From Pseudodesulfovibrio sp. S3 (GTDB taxonomy: Bacteria > Desulfobacterota > Desulfovibrionia > Desulfovibrionales > Desulfovibrionaceae), in contig NZ_QTZO01000010.1 in NCBI RefSeq assembly GCF_004025585.1, forward strand, positions 47,984-111,983: a DNA stretch of 64,000 nucleotides, given 5' to 3'. Below the pieces are notes generated by a model. The model saw only the letters and a list, made by a program, of their open reading frames with translations. It did not search any database and was not told where the DNA came from. Each line of letters opens with the position of its first letter. The first letter of the stretch is position 1. The position numbers were made by a program, and so were the translations under genes. Positions 54,361 to 64,000 of the stretch are shown in pieces.

Positions 54361-55521
54361 ATGAACATTACCATCAAGAACGCCAGGATCGTGCTTCGGG
54401 ACGAGATCGTGCACGGCTCCATCAGGGTGGCCGACGGAATGATCGAATCCGTGAATCAGGGCAGTTGCAACGTGACCAACGCCATCGACCTCGACGGCGA
54501 CTACCTGCTGCCCGGTTTCGTGGAATTGCATACCGACAACCTGGAACAGGAGCTGGAACCCCGGCCCGGCGTGTTCTGGCCCGACCCCCTTGCCTCGGTA
54601 CTGGCCCACGACGCCACCATGGCCAGTTCGGGCATCACCACCGTGCTTGACGCCGTATCCCTCGGTGAATTCCACGACGGCCCCAACAGGTCCAGAATGA
54701 TGGACATGTCCATCCAGGCCCTGCGCAAGGCCCGCGCCACCGGCATACTCAAGGCGGACCACAAGCTTCACCTGCGCTGCGAATACTCGGACCCCAGGGT
54801 TCTTGAAATGCTCAGCCCGCACATCGACGACGCCGTCCTGCTGCTCATCTCGCTCATGGACCACACGCCCGGCCAGCGCCAGTTCACGGACACGGACAAG
54901 TACCGTGCCTACTACAAGAAAGGATGGAGCGACGAAGAGTTCGCACAATTGTCAGAGCGGATGATCGCCACGCAATGCGCCTGCGCCGCAGACAACCGAA
55001 GACGCATCGTCGAACTCTGCCACGAACGCGACATTCCCATCGCCAGCCATGACGACACCACGCCCGAACACATCGAGCAGGCCGTGCAGGAGCGCATCTC
55101 CATCTCGGAATTCCCCACCACCAAGGAAGCCGCCTCCCTGGCCCGCCGGGCAAACATCAGGATCGTCATGGGCGGCCCCAACGTGGTCCGGGGCGGTTCC
55201 CATTCCGGCAACGTGGCGGCCCAGGATCTGGCCGAAGCCGGACTGCTCGACATCCTGTCCTCGGACTATGCGCCTGGCAGCCTCGTTTCAGCCGCTTTCA
55301 CCCTGCACAAGAAGCTGGCAGTCCCCCTGCCCGAAGCCATCGCCATGATCAGCCTGAATCCCGCTCACACCGTGGGGCTGAACGACCGCGGCCAGATTCG
55401 GGAAGGGTTACGCGCGGACATGGTCCGGGTGCGGGAAATCGAAGGTATCCCGGCGGTGTTACGCACCTGGAGTGTCGGCACTGCAAACCCTGTTGAAATC
55501 ACGAGAAAAAACGCGGCCTGA
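54361..55521 (+). CDS. phnM: alpha-D-ribose 1-methylphosphonate 5-triphosphate diphosphatase PhnM
   Basis: A 386-residue amidohydrolase-fold enzyme. It removes diphosphate from the triphosphoribosyl phosphonate before PhnJ acts. Metal ligands appear in GFVELHTDNLE (H-x-D variant), the central Glu/His region ASHDDTTPEH and the final LSSDYAPGS. MNITIKNARIVLRDEIVHGS is the usual N-terminus. It closes the phnG-M block. Confidence 0.94.
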   Translation: MNITIKNARIVLRDEIVHGSIRVADGMIESVNQGSCNVTNAIDLDGDYLLPGFVELHTDNLEQELEPRPGVFWPDPLASVLAHDATMASSGITTVLDAVSLGEFHDGPNRSRMMDMSIQALRKARATGILKADHKLHLRCEYSDPRVLEMLSPHIDDAVLLLISLMDHTPGQRQFTDTDKYRAYYKKGWSDEEFAQLSERMIATQCACAADNRRRIVELCHERDIPIASHDDTTPEHIEQAVQERISISEFPTTKEAASLARRANIRIVMGGPNVVRGGSHSGNVAAQDLAEAGLLDILSSDYAPGSLVSAAFTLHKKLAVPLPEAIAMISLNPAHTVGLNDRGQIREGLRADMVRVREIEGIPAVLRTWSVGTANPVEITRKNAA

Positions 55522-55588
55522 ATGTTACAGCCCGCCCGGAATATTCCATAAAACCGTTACATGGTCACAATACCCCTGTTGCAAGGGG

Positions 55589-55598
55589 GGTGTAGACC
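55589..55598. promoter_or_regulatory. possible PhnF site before phnC
   Basis: GGTGTAGACC contains GTGTAGAC, matching the GTNTAGAC core of HutC-type operators. It lies in the 155-base gap between phnM and phnC, about 80 bases before the phnC start. Confidence 0.45.
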
Positions 55599-55676
55599 GT
55601 CGAGTGTGGGGAGCAGTTTTCTCTGTAAAACGCCGTCTCCCGATCACAACGACCTGCTTACAGTCGGGAGGCTGCA

Positions 55677-56498
<822 letters not shown>

Positions 56499-56574
56499 AT
56501 TCATAACGGAAAAAGTACGGCACGATATGGCAGCAATGAACTGCAACAACCCCAACAATCACAGGAGCTTTTCC

Positions 56575-57453
56575 ATGTTCAGCAAACTGACCAAAGCCTT
56601 CATGGTGGCCGCACTGGTGCTGGCCTTCGCCCTTCCGGGCCTGGCCAACGCCGGAACCAAAGACTGGCCTTCGACCATTAAATTCGGCTTCATCCCCACC
56701 GAGGGCGCTGCCGATTCCGCCAAGCGCGCCAAACCCATCGCCGACAAGCTGGAAAAAGTCCTTGGCGTGAAGGTCGAAATCTTCACTGCTTCCGACTACA
56801 ACGGCATCATCACTGCCATGGCAAACAAGCACATCGATTTCGCATACTTCGGACCCAAGAGCTACACTGAAGCCTCTGAAAAGGCCAATGCCGAAGCCGT
56901 GCTGCTCGAGCTCAACAAGGAAGGCCAGCCCGGTTACACCGGCATCATCATCGCCCGCAAGGATTCCGGCATCACCAACATGGAACAGGCCAAGGGCAAA
57001 TCCTTTGCCTTCACCGATCCCAACTCCACCTCCGGCTACCTCGTCCCCAACGTCATCTTTGCCCGCGACATGAACATCAAACCCAAAGAGTATTTCAAGG
57101 AAGTCCGCTTTTCCGGCTCCCACGGCGCTTCCATCCTGGCCGTCAAGAACGGTTCCGTGGAAGTGGCAGCCACCAACAACATCGACCTGGACCGCATGAT
57201 CGAAAAGGGTTCCGTCTCCCTGGCCGACTTCATCATCCTGAAGAAGTCCGACCTCATCCCCGGCGCTCCCATGGCCGCCCGCAAGGATCTTCCCGAGAGC
57301 CTGAAAGCCGCTTTCGCCGGTGCCCTGCTCCAGATCAACGACGATCCCGAGGCGCTCAACGTCCTGCAGAACGGCGGCTACGCCCACACCAACGACAAGA
57401 ACTACGACATCATCCGCTACATGAAGCGCCTGAAAAAGCAGCTGGCTCAGTAG
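56575..57453 (+). CDS. phnD: phosphonate-binding protein PhnD
   Basis: A 292-residue periplasmic binding protein. The start at 56575 follows AGGAGC, and a Sec signal (KLTKAFMVAALVLAFALPGLANA) follows. The mature part shows KFGFIPTEGA, VEIFTASDYNGIITAM, FAYFGPKSYTEA and FTDPNSTSGYLVPN, typical of PhnD. It feeds PhnE/PhnC and is 5 bases from phnE. Confidence 0.93.
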   Translation: MFSKLTKAFMVAALVLAFALPGLANAGTKDWPSTIKFGFIPTEGAADSAKRAKPIADKLEKVLGVKVEIFTASDYNGIITAMANKHIDFAYFGPKSYTEASEKANAEAVLLELNKEGQPGYTGIIIARKDSGITNMEQAKGKSFAFTDPNSTSGYLVPNVIFARDMNIKPKEYFKEVRFSGSHGASILAVKNGSVEVAATNNIDLDRMIEKGSVSLADFIILKKSDLIPGAPMAARKDLPESLKAAFAGALLQINDDPEALNVLQNGGYAHTNDKNYDIIRYMKRLKKQLAQ

Positions 57454-57458
57454 GCGTC

Positions 57459-58562
57459 ATGAGTCAGGAACTGACACTAGAACAGGTCACTCCCAGGAAG
57501 AGCTTCCTTGAGAAGCTCGCCCTGGGGGGCCTTCTGATCCTCGTTTTCGCGGTCCTCACGGCCTCGTACATATCCACGGACATTGATCCGTTCAAACTGT
57601 ACGACAAACGCCAGAACGCCTTTGAGTACCTCTTTGGCAGGCAACTCAACGACACCGACAAGCAGGACGCCATGGCTCAGGCCGGACGGATGCCCGAGAT
57701 CGTCGCCTTTGAGGAGTCATACCAGGAAGTCAAGGCCGAACTCATCGCCGCAGGCAAGGAAGCAGACCCCGTCGTTATCCAGCGCGAAGCGGCCATCCGC
57801 GCCGAAAAGCGCATGCTCGCCATGGACCCGGCCCAGCGGGAAACCCTGGTCCAACAGGAATATGCCCGTATCGCCGATGAAAAGACGGGCGGATATTTCC
57901 CGCCCGTGACCGCGTGGTCCCACCTCAAGGAATACCTGACCGCACTCATCGAAACCGTGGCCATCGCCATATGGGGTACGCTGATCGCTTTTGTGCTGGC
58001 CATTCCCATGGCCATGTTCGCGGCAAGGAACACCCTTGAGATGATGGTCCAGGGCGACGGCCTGCACCAGCGCATCATCCGCTGGTTCGGCCAGTTCGCG
58101 GCCCGGCGCATGCTCGATTTCTGCCGCGGCTTCAACGAATTCGTCATGGCCCTGATCTTCGTGGCCGTCATCGGGCTCGGACCCTATGCGGGCGTCCTGG
58201 CCCTGGCCATCCACACCTTCGGCATCCTCGGCAAGGTCTTTTCCGAGGCCATCGAACAGATCGAACCCGGCCAGGTGGAAGCGGTCACGGCCTCGGGCGC
58301 AAGCCCGGCCCAGGTCATGGCCTTCTCGGTCATCCCGCAGGTCATGCCGCTCATCGTGAGCTACACCCTGCTGCGCTTCGAATCCAATGTCCGGTCAGCC
58401 ACCATCCTCGGTTTCGTGGGCGCGGGCGGCATCGGTTTCCTCATGTTCGACAAGATCAACGGCTACCTCTACCGCGAAGTCTGTACCATGATGATCATGG
58501 TCATCCTCTCCGTGACCCTCATCGACTACATGTGCGGCATCCTGCGGCGAAAATTCGTCTAG
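57459..58562 (+). CDS. phnE: phosphonate ABC permease PhnE with long N-terminal insert
   Basis: A 367-residue permease, about 90-100 longer than usual. An N-terminal helix (GGLLILVFAVLTASYI) is followed by ~110 residues of charged, helical sequence (~45-155, including QREAAIRAEKRMLAMD). The ordinary permease begins at TAWSHLKEYLTALIETVAIAIWGT. The coupling loop EAVTASGASPAQVMAFSVIPQVMPLI is intact. A strong terminator follows, so this ends the phn operon. Confidence 0.9.
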   Translation: MSQELTLEQVTPRKSFLEKLALGGLLILVFAVLTASYISTDIDPFKLYDKRQNAFEYLFGRQLNDTDKQDAMAQAGRMPEIVAFEESYQEVKAELIAAGKEADPVVIQREAAIRAEKRMLAMDPAQRETLVQQEYARIADEKTGGYFPPVTAWSHLKEYLTALIETVAIAIWGTLIAFVLAIPMAMFAARNTLEMMVQGDGLHQRIIRWFGQFAARRMLDFCRGFNEFVMALIFVAVIGLGPYAGVLALAIHTFGILGKVFSEAIEQIEPGQVEAVTASGASPAQVMAFSVIPQVMPLIVSYTLLRFESNVRSATILGFVGAGGIGFLMFDKINGYLYREVCTMMIMVILSVTLIDYMCGILRRKFV

Positions 58563-58590
58563 ATCGACCTGACCACAGAGACAACGAAAC

Positions 58591-58619
58591 GGCCCCTGCG
58601 ACAACGCAGGGGTCTTTTT
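58591..58619 (+). terminator. terminator of the phn operon
   Basis: GGCCCCTGCG pairs with CGCAGGGGTC over an ACAA loop, followed by TTTTT. It lies 28 bases after phnE. Confidence 0.9.
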
Positions 58620-58716
58620 CATGGGCACTGCCCCGCTTGCTCCTTGGTGTCACTCGCGGTGGTTGAGCCGGACCGGAACATGAGATAGTCTTCAAAACAG
58701 AACCCAAGGAGAAACC

Positions 58717-60111
58717 ATGGCATCATACAGAAACGAGACCGACAGCATGGGCACCGTCCGAGTCCCGGAGAAGGCCCTGTGGGGAGCGCAGACCCAACGG
58801 GCCATGCTGCTCTTCGCCATCGACCTTGAACCCATGCCCCGGGAAATGATCCATGCCTATGCCACCCTCAAGAAGGCATGCGCCCTGGCCAACGAAAAAG
58901 CGGGAAAACTGCCGCAGGAAATCGCGGCCGTGATCATCGGGGTCTGTGAGGAAATCATGGCCGGACAGCACGCCGACATGTTCCCCCTGCCGGTCTGGAT
59001 ATCGGGCAGCGGCACCCAGTTCAACATGAACGTCAACGAAGTCATCGCCAACCGCTGCTCCCAACTGGCGGGCCACCCCCTTGGCTCCAAGAAGCCGGTC
59101 CATCCCAACGACCATGTCAATCTCAGTCAGTCAACTAACGATAACTTTCCGTCAGCCATGTATATGGCTGTAGCAAATGAAGTTATCAACAATCTGTTCC
59201 CTTCTATCGTCTCCCTGAGGAATGCGCTTTCAGCCAAATCCGAGGCATGGCGGGAGATCGTCAAGATCGGGCGCACGCACATGCAGGACGCCACGCCCCT
59301 GACCCTGGGCCAGGAATTTTCCGGGTACGTCGCCATGCTCGACGACAACGGCATCCGGCTTACGGACGCCATGGAGGACGTGTACCGTCTTCCGCTGGGA
59401 GGCACTGCCGTGGGCACCGGCGTGAACTCCTATCCGGGTTTTGCCCAAGACGCCATAGGTCACATAGCGGACCTGACAGGCCTGCCCTTTGCCCCGGCCC
59501 CGAACCGGTTCGCGGCCCAAGGCAGCCACGACGCCTTGGTGCAGTTCTCGGCCACCCTCAAGACCCTGGCCAATTCACTTCACAAGATGGCAAACGATAT
59601 CAGGTTGTTGTCCTGTGGACCACGGGCAGGTCTGGGAGAGTTGATCATCCCGGCCAACGAACCCGGCTCGTCCATCATGCCGGGCAAGGTCAATCCCACC
59701 CAGTGCGAGGCCCTGACCATGGTCTGCCTCCAGGTCATGGCCAACGACATGGCCGTCACCCTGGGCGGCACGTCCGGCACCCTGGAGATGAACGCCTACA
59801 AGCCACTCATCATCCGCAATGTCCTGCACTCCATACGGTTGCTGACCGACGCCATGCATAGCTTCCGCGCCAACCTGGTGGAGGGGCTTGAGCCAGACCA
59901 TGAACGGATAGCCGACCACCTGGGCCGGTCGCTGATGCTGGTCACGGCCCTGGCCCCGGTCATCGGGTATGATCAGGCCGCCAGGATCGCCCACCATGCC
60001 CACAAGACCGGACAGAGCCTGCGGGAATCCGCTCTGGAGCTGGGATTGGTCACGGCTGAAGAATTCGACCGGACAGTGGTGCCGGAACAGATGACCGAGC
60101 CCAAAGCCTAG
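58717..60111 (+). CDS. fumC: class II fumarate hydratase
   Basis: A 464-residue fumarase of the FumC type, interconverting fumarate and malate. Signatures are [48 protein letters not shown] with the catalytic His, and the family motif [20 protein letters not shown] precedes the start. Its end overlaps the converging lysE gene by four bases. A ~100-base stretch around 59116-59215 uses AT-rich codons unlike the rest of the gene, though the protein stays conserved. Confidence 0.93.
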   Translation: MASYRNETDSMGTVRVPEKALWGAQTQRAMLLFAIDLEPMPREMIHAYATLKKACALANEKAGKLPQEIAAVIIGVCEEIMAGQHADMFPLPVWISGSGTQFNMNVNEVIANRCSQLAGHPLGSKKPVHPNDHVNLSQSTNDNFPSAMYMAVANEVINNLFPSIVSLRNALSAKSEAWREIVKIGRTHMQDATPLTLGQEFSGYVAMLDDNGIRLTDAMEDVYRLPLGGTAVGTGVNSYPGFAQDAIGHIADLTGLPFAPAPNRFAAQGSHDALVQFSATLKTLANSLHKMANDIRLLSCGPRAGLGELIIPANEPGSSIMPGKVNPTQCEALTMVCLQVMANDMAVTLGGTSGTLEMNAYKPLIIRNVLHSIRLLTDAMHSFRANLVEGLEPDHERIADHLGRSLMLVTALAPVIGYDQAARIAHHAHKTGQSLRESALELGLVTAEEFDRTVVPEQMTEPKA

Positions 60112-60701
60112 ACGAACATGGCGTAGGCGGTGGCCCCCACCATGACGGCCACCAGCACGCAATTCACCCCGACCAGCACGCTCTTGGATTTGAGGGTGCG
60201 CATGATGACCGCACCTGCCAGCCCCCAGGTTGAGTGAAAAGCCACCTGAAAGAACATGAAGGTGAGCACGAACACGGCCGTCTGTTGCACCACCGGCACG
60301 GACGGATCGGCCAGCATGCTGTACCCGACCACGGCCATGGCCCAGCTCTTGGGGTTCAGCGGATGCAGGACAACCCCTTCGAGAAAGGTGAACCGCCGGG
60401 TTTCAGACCCCTCAGCCAGGTTCATGGTAAGCAGTTTCCAACCGAGATACAGAATGTAACACATTCCGCAAATCTTCATGGCCCACGCCAGTTTTGGAGA
60501 GGCCACAAACAAACCGCCCAATCCGAAACTGACAAGGGTGTCAAGGGTGACCGCGCCCACCGTGGCCCCGACCAGAAAGGGACTCGCTGACTTGAACCCG
60601 GTGGTCTGGCCGATACCCATCATGGTCAGGTTGCCCGCGCCGGGCGTACCGGTCATGACCACGACAAAAAGGACGAAAGCAGTGTAGGTTTCCATGTTCA
60701 T
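60108..60701 (-). CDS. LysE/RhtB-family amino-acid exporter
   Basis: A 197-residue six-helix exporter. The N-terminus has [20 protein letters not shown], the LysE family's conserved opening, and [12 protein letters not shown] lies mid-protein. The start at 60701 follows GGAGAATGCC; a GTG twelve bases upstream is possible. The MocR-type gene begins 106 bases away on the other strand, so this exporter may be its divergent target. The amino acid exported is unknown. Confidence 0.88.
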   Translation of the reverse strand: MNMETYTAFVLFVVVMTGTPGAGNLTMMGIGQTTGFKSASPFLVGATVGAVTLDTLVSFGLGGLFVASPKLAWAMKICGMCYILYLGWKLLTMNLAEGSETRRFTFLEGVVLHPLNPKSWAMAVVGYSMLADPSVPVVQQTAVFVLTFMFFQVAFHSTWGLAGAVIMRTLKSKSVLVGVNCVLVAVMVGATAYAMFV

Positions 60702-60792
60702 GGCATTCTCCACGGACCGCCGCAGGCGCGGCCGCTCGGTTCAGGGGATTTTCGATACAAGATGGGTACGGTTGACATTGTGTGGCGTCAAC

Positions 60793-60821
60793 GAATATAT
60801 TGTCTGCATGACAATATATTC
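60793..60821 (+). promoter_or_regulatory. perfect operator over the MocR start codon
   Basis: GAATATATTGTC and its exact reverse complement GACAATATATTC flank TGCAT. The ATG of the MocR-type gene (60808-60810) lies inside the operator. Strong self-repression, and control of the divergent lysE gene, is likely. Confidence 0.75.
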
Positions 60822-62172
60822 GCCCGCACTCTCCAAGGAAAAGGAGCCGCTCTACATGGGGCTGGCAGACGCCATCGAGCGGGATATCTCGGCCGGCGTC
60901 CTGGCGCCTGGAACCCGGTTGCCCACCCACCGGGACCTGGCCGACTCCCTTGGCCTGAACGTGTCCACGGTGACGCGCGGATACCGGGAAGCGGAGAAAC
61001 GCGGCCTGGTCTCCGGCACCGTGGGACGCGGCACCTTTGTGGCCTCGGATGCAACCACGTCCACCTCCCTGGTTTCCTTTGAACCGTGCCCGGCCGGCAT
61101 GCTGGAAATGGGGCTGATCGAACCGCTGGACCATCTCGACCCGAGCGTGACTGAAGGATTCAAACGCATTTCACGGCGCAAGGACCCGTCCACGTTCATG
61201 CGCTACTCTGACCCGCGCGGTCAGCTTGAACACCGCAGGGCGGGCGCGGAATGGGCCAATCGGTTCGGTATGGAGGCAGAGGCGGAGAACATCATTGTCA
61301 GCGCAGGGTCGCAACACGCCCTGACCTGTGCGCTGAGCGGACTGCTCAGGCCCGGGGAGCGCATCGCCACGGACGAACTGACCTATCCCGGCCTGAAGAC
61401 CCTGGTGGCCATGCTCGGCCTCCGGCTGGTGCCCATCCGCATGGACGAGCACGGCATGGTCCCGGCCAGCCTTGACGCGGCCTGCCGAAGGGACGAGATC
61501 AAGGCGGTCTACCTCATGCCCGGCGTCCACAATCCGACCACCATAACCATCCCCGAGGCCCGACGGGATGAACTCGCCCGGTTGGCGGACAAGCACGACC
61601 TGATCATCATCGAAGACGACGCCTACGACCTGACCGACCCCGGCAGGCTGGAGCCGGTGGGCAACCGGGCCAGGCACCGCAGCATCTATATCGCGGGCAT
61701 GTCCAAATCCCTGGCTGCGGGACTGCGGGTGGCCTTTGTGGTCGCGCCCGCCTCCATGCTCAAGCCCCTGGCCCAGGCCGTGCTCAACACCATCTGGATG
61801 GCCCCGCCCCTGAACGTGGAGCTGACCTCCATGTGGATCAACGACGGCACTGCCGACCGGGTGGTGGAGCAGAAGCGGGCCGAAGCCGCCCGCCGCTACA
61901 TGCTCGCCTGTGACCTGCTGGACGGCTTCCGTTTCCGGGGCAAGCCCAGCGGTTTCTATCTCTGGTGCGAACTGCCCGAACCGTGGACCGGCCAGGCCCT
62001 GGAAAATGCGGCCAGGGAGCACGGGGTCAATGTGTTCGGCGCAGAAAAATTCGTGGTGGGCGACTCCCCGCCCCCAAGGGCGGCCCGCATCTCCCTGACC
62101 GGCACGAGCACCGTTGATCAGTTGGAAAAAGGTCTGAGGATCATCCGGGACATCGTGGAGGACAGGCCATGA
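60808..62172 (+). CDS. MocR/PdxR-type GntR-aminotransferase regulator
   Basis: A 454-residue regulator: a winged helix-turn-helix (LAPGTRLPTHRDLADSLGLNVSTVTRGYREAEKRG, ~30-65) fused to a fold-type I aminotransferase domain (~100-450). The PLP lysine is expected in YIAGMSKSLAAGLRVAFV and the preceding acid in LIIIEDDAYDL. MocR proteins sense PLP or amino-acid adducts. The ATG lies inside a 29-base palindrome and lacks a Shine-Dalgarno site, so the message may be leaderless. It is divergent from the LysE-type exporter. Confidence 0.88.
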   Translation: MTIYSPALSKEKEPLYMGLADAIERDISAGVLAPGTRLPTHRDLADSLGLNVSTVTRGYREAEKRGLVSGTVGRGTFVASDATTSTSLVSFEPCPAGMLEMGLIEPLDHLDPSVTEGFKRISRRKDPSTFMRYSDPRGQLEHRRAGAEWANRFGMEAEAENIIVSAGSQHALTCALSGLLRPGERIATDELTYPGLKTLVAMLGLRLVPIRMDEHGMVPASLDAACRRDEIKAVYLMPGVHNPTTITIPEARRDELARLADKHDLIIIEDDAYDLTDPGRLEPVGNRARHRSIYIAGMSKSLAAGLRVAFVVAPASMLKPLAQAVLNTIWMAPPLNVELTSMWINDGTADRVVEQKRAEAARRYMLACDLLDGFRFRGKPSGFYLWCELPEPWTGQALENAAREHGVNVFGAEKFVVGDSPPPRAARISLTGTSTVDQLEKGLRIIRDIVEDRP

Positions 62173-62177
62173 AAAAA

Positions 62178-62205
62178 GGCTTGCAGCCAAAGCAGCAAGC
62201 CCTTT
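62178..62205 (+). terminator. terminator of the MocR-type gene
   Basis: GGCTTGC near 62181 pairs with GCAAGCC near 62197, with AAAAAA before and CTTTATTTC after the stem, so it can act in both directions. It lies 6 bases after the stop. Confidence 0.7.
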
Positions 62206-62223
62206 ATTTCATATGATTCCGAT

Positions 62224-62865
62224 CTATTCCAGAGACTTGATAAAAGAATCGGCCTCGGCAATGGACTTGTCCATCTCCTTGATGAGTGCGTCCACGTCCG
62301 TACGGATGGAGGTCAGTTCTCCCTCCAGGGCAGCCACGGCCTTGGCATTGAGATTATGCTTGAGATAGAGCACCTGATCCTCGAAGGCCTCCAGGACCGG
62401 ATACATTTTCTTTTCGGCCTTGCGCATGGCCTTGATCAGCCCGCTGTACTTTTTCTTGGTCTCGGTCAGCTTTTCCTGGCTGGACTGGCGCAGCTTGGCG
62501 CTTGAGTAGAGCTTGATCTCCTCGGTCCATTCGTCGAACAGGGCCTCGGCCACATCCTCAACCTTGTCGATACGGTTTTTCACATCCTCGGCCTTGCCCT
62601 TGCTGTCCTCGTACTCGTCATTCAACTGCTCATAGACGGTCTGAAGCTCGCCGCCATCAAAGGCGACTGCGGACTTGAACCGTTCCAGGGCGGACGCAAA
62701 CTGCTCCTTGGCGTCTTCCTGCGATTCGCGGGCCTTTTCCACCCTGTCGGAAAGGATCTCACGCTTGTCGTATCCCATGGACTCCATGGTGGAATAATAG
62801 GCCTTCTGACACCCGTAGGCAAAAAAAAGACTGAACAGGGACAGGACCAGGACAAACCGTTTCAT
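62224..62865 (-). CDS. DUF2959 coiled-coil lipoprotein
   Basis: A 213-residue lipoprotein. The start at 62865 follows AAGGAG. The signal (MKRFVLVLSLFSLFFAYGC) ends in a lipobox at Cys 19. The mature part is almost all helix with heptads (VEKARESQEDAKEQFASALERFKSAV, KKYSGLIKAMRKAEKKMYPVLEAF), as in DUF2959. YYSTMESMGYDKREIL right after the signal is the usual DUF2959 opening. A structural envelope role is likely. It is separated from the LysR-type gene by 73 bases. Confidence 0.85.
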   Translation of the reverse strand: MKRFVLVLSLFSLFFAYGCQKAYYSTMESMGYDKREILSDRVEKARESQEDAKEQFASALERFKSAVAFDGGELQTVYEQLNDEYEDSKGKAEDVKNRIDKVEDVAEALFDEWTEEIKLYSSAKLRQSSQEKLTETKKKYSGLIKAMRKAEKKMYPVLEAFEDQVLYLKHNLNAKAVAALEGELTSIRTDVDALIKEMDKSIAEADSFIKSLE

Positions 62866-62938
62866 GAACAACTCCTTAAACTGCAGATCATGCGTATTTT
62901 CACAGGTGCTTACAACAAAGCCGGTTGATGGGCAAACC

Positions 62939-63832
62939 TCAGCCGTGCTGCTCCAGCAGGGTTCGAGCACCCTTGACCAGGGCTTCCGTGAACCCGGTCA
63001 GGCGGTCGGATTCCAGGTTCCAGCAATGCCAGTGCAACCGCACTGTGAACACACGGCCGGGCAGGAGATCGACCAGTTCGCCCCGCTCGATATAGCATTG
63101 CGCCTGCTGGTCCGGCAGCATTCCGCAGACCCGCCCGGAGGCGATGACCGGCGCGAATTTCTCGGAAGAAGGCAGGTAAAAGGAGGTCAACCGGTCCGGC
63201 CGCTGCCCCAGCCTTTCAGCCAGGAGCACCTCATGCATGACATCCTTGCGGTTGAAGACAAGCATTGGAGCCTTTTCCACTTCCTCCAACGTGCCGCCGT
63301 TACTGTACCATTTTGTTTTGTATGACGGAGTCGAATACAACCTGTAATCCATATCGCCCAGGTATTCCACTCGGCAGCCCTGCACCGGTGCGGCCCGGTC
63401 GCTGATACATCCGAGTACCTCGCCAGCCTTGAGTAATCCCAGTGTCGCGGCCTGGTCGTCCACACTCAGATCGAGAAGCACGTTTTCCCGGTCCAGATAG
63501 GGATCGACTGCCGGGAAAAACCAGGTAGCCAAAGAATCGGCATTGATACCCACAGGCAGGGTGGTGAACCCGTTGGCGTCCTGCCCCAAACCAACGCCGA
63601 GATCCTGTTCCAACCGTTTGACCTGCTTGAAATGCTTGAGCATCTCCTGCCCGGCCAGGGTCGGTCCGGGCGGGGAGGAGCGCACCAGCAGCACGCATCC
63701 GGCCTGCTCCTCCAACAGCTTGACCCGCTGGGACACGGCCCCCTGTGTCAGATGCAGGACGCGGGCCGCCTTTTCGAACCCGCCCTCGCCGACCACCGCG
63801 GCAAACGCTTCCACCAACTTGTAATCCAACAT
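62939..63832 (-). CDS. ArgP/IciA-like LysR-family regulator
   Basis: A 297-residue LysR-type regulator: HTH (EKAARVLHLTQGAVSQRVKLLEEQAG, ~18-45) and a two-lobed effector domain (~90-290). WFFPAVDPYLDRENVLLDLSVDDQ is close to ArgP, which senses lysine and controls lysine/arginine exporters. The nearby LysE-type gene at 60108 is separated by two units, so the direct target may be a gene beyond the window's right edge. Inverted repeats lie before the start. Confidence 0.87.
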   Translation of the reverse strand: MLDYKLVEAFAAVVGEGGFEKAARVLHLTQGAVSQRVKLLEEQAGCVLLVRSSPPGPTLAGQEMLKHFKQVKRLEQDLGVGLGQDANGFTTLPVGINADSLATWFFPAVDPYLDRENVLLDLSVDDQAATLGLLKAGEVLGCISDRAAPVQGCRVEYLGDMDYRLYSTPSYKTKWYSNGGTLEEVEKAPMLVFNRKDVMHEVLLAERLGQRPDRLTSFYLPSSEKFAPVIASGRVCGMLPDQQAQCYIERGELVDLLPGRVFTVRLHWHCWNLESDRLTGFTEALVKGARTLLEQHG

Positions 63833-63838
63833 GAAGAC

Positions 63839-63864
63839 TCATTAGCATTTCTAATGCCTAATGA
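63839..63864. promoter_or_regulatory. LysR-type inverted repeat
   Basis: TCATTAG (63839-63845) and CTAATGA (63858-63864) are exact inverse copies, with another CTAATG between them. It lies just before the ArgP-like gene and probably faces a divergent gene beyond the right edge. Confidence 0.5.
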
Positions 63865-64000
63865 AAACAATTAGTTTTACACGTCACACCCCCTGGACTA
63901 CGCCAACAAGAACAAAAAACTACTGCCCCTCACCAACAACCCCGCGAAGCAGTAACAAAGAGTTTAGGAAAAGGAGGGGATGGGGGGCCGGGTGAAGGGG

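Overview
The window looks like a chromosome segment from a sulfate reducer of the Desulfovibrionaceae (Desulfovibrio/Pseudodesulfovibrio type). The reasons are a large heterodisulfide-reductase-like (Hdr) operon with MvhD- and FrhB-like subunits, a probable selenoprotein in that operon, Tat-exported proteins, and moderately GC-rich genes with good Shine-Dalgarno sites. I recognised no rRNA, tRNA or CRISPR array.

Layout. 1-3000: AT-richer accessory DNA with an alpha/beta hydrolase, a 55-residue YqaE/Pmp3 protein, a secreted polysaccharide deacetylase and a decayed IS3 OrfA fragment. 3021-6476: a lipoprotein-anchored 7TMR-DISM hybrid sensor kinase. 6713-16070: one minus-strand operon of TolC, a PAS-fused MacA-like adaptor, a MacB-like ATPase and permease as separate genes, two secreted alpha/beta hydrolases and a lipoprotein. 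16421-20380: small secreted proteins, including three paralogues of a four-cysteine family I do not recognise, with a DsbC/DsbG-like thiol protein, a DUF1566 protein and another small exported protein. Five transcription units here, including the TolC operon, share one upstream element: TTCAC repeated every 10 bp, followed at a fixed 16 bp by TTGAC. I read this as one regulon, possibly a Sec + Dsb + MacAB-TolC export route for the small proteins. It is my main candidate for an undescribed system.

20521-31406: a minus-strand redox operon of HdrA, MvhD, an FrhB-like subunit, a giant HdrA with an embedded degenerate receiver domain, HdrC, HdrB, a universal stress protein and an HdrD/DsrK-like Fe-S protein whose in-frame TGA is followed by a SECIS-like hairpin. 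31429-35153: a solitary IS3 OrfA, an NtrC-type regulator whose receiver also lacks the phospho-acceptor Asp, and a PAS-containing signalling protein. 35452-41043: a FadR-type regulator with operator-like repeats, a small Tat protein, a polytopic membrane protein, a Tat-exported metallo-beta-lactamase-fold enzyme and a fusion of an unknown domain to a COG0523 GTPase. 41155-44233: ProVWX-type betaine uptake. 44850-46678: a DEAD-box helicase, a zinc-ribbon microprotein and an internally deleted Hsp20 remnant.

46784-58562: phosphonate catabolism. phnN, a DUF1045 2H-phosphoesterase, a hexapeptide acetyltransferase and phnF are on the minus strand; phnGHIJKLM and phnCDE are on the plus strand, with three PhnF-operator-like sites. 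58717-63832: class II fumarase, a LysE-type exporter, a MocR-type regulator with a perfect operator over its start codon, a DUF2959 lipoprotein and an ArgP-like LysR regulator. Starts were refined from Shine-Dalgarno sites, signal peptides and overlaps. Functions are from recognised motifs, not database searches.
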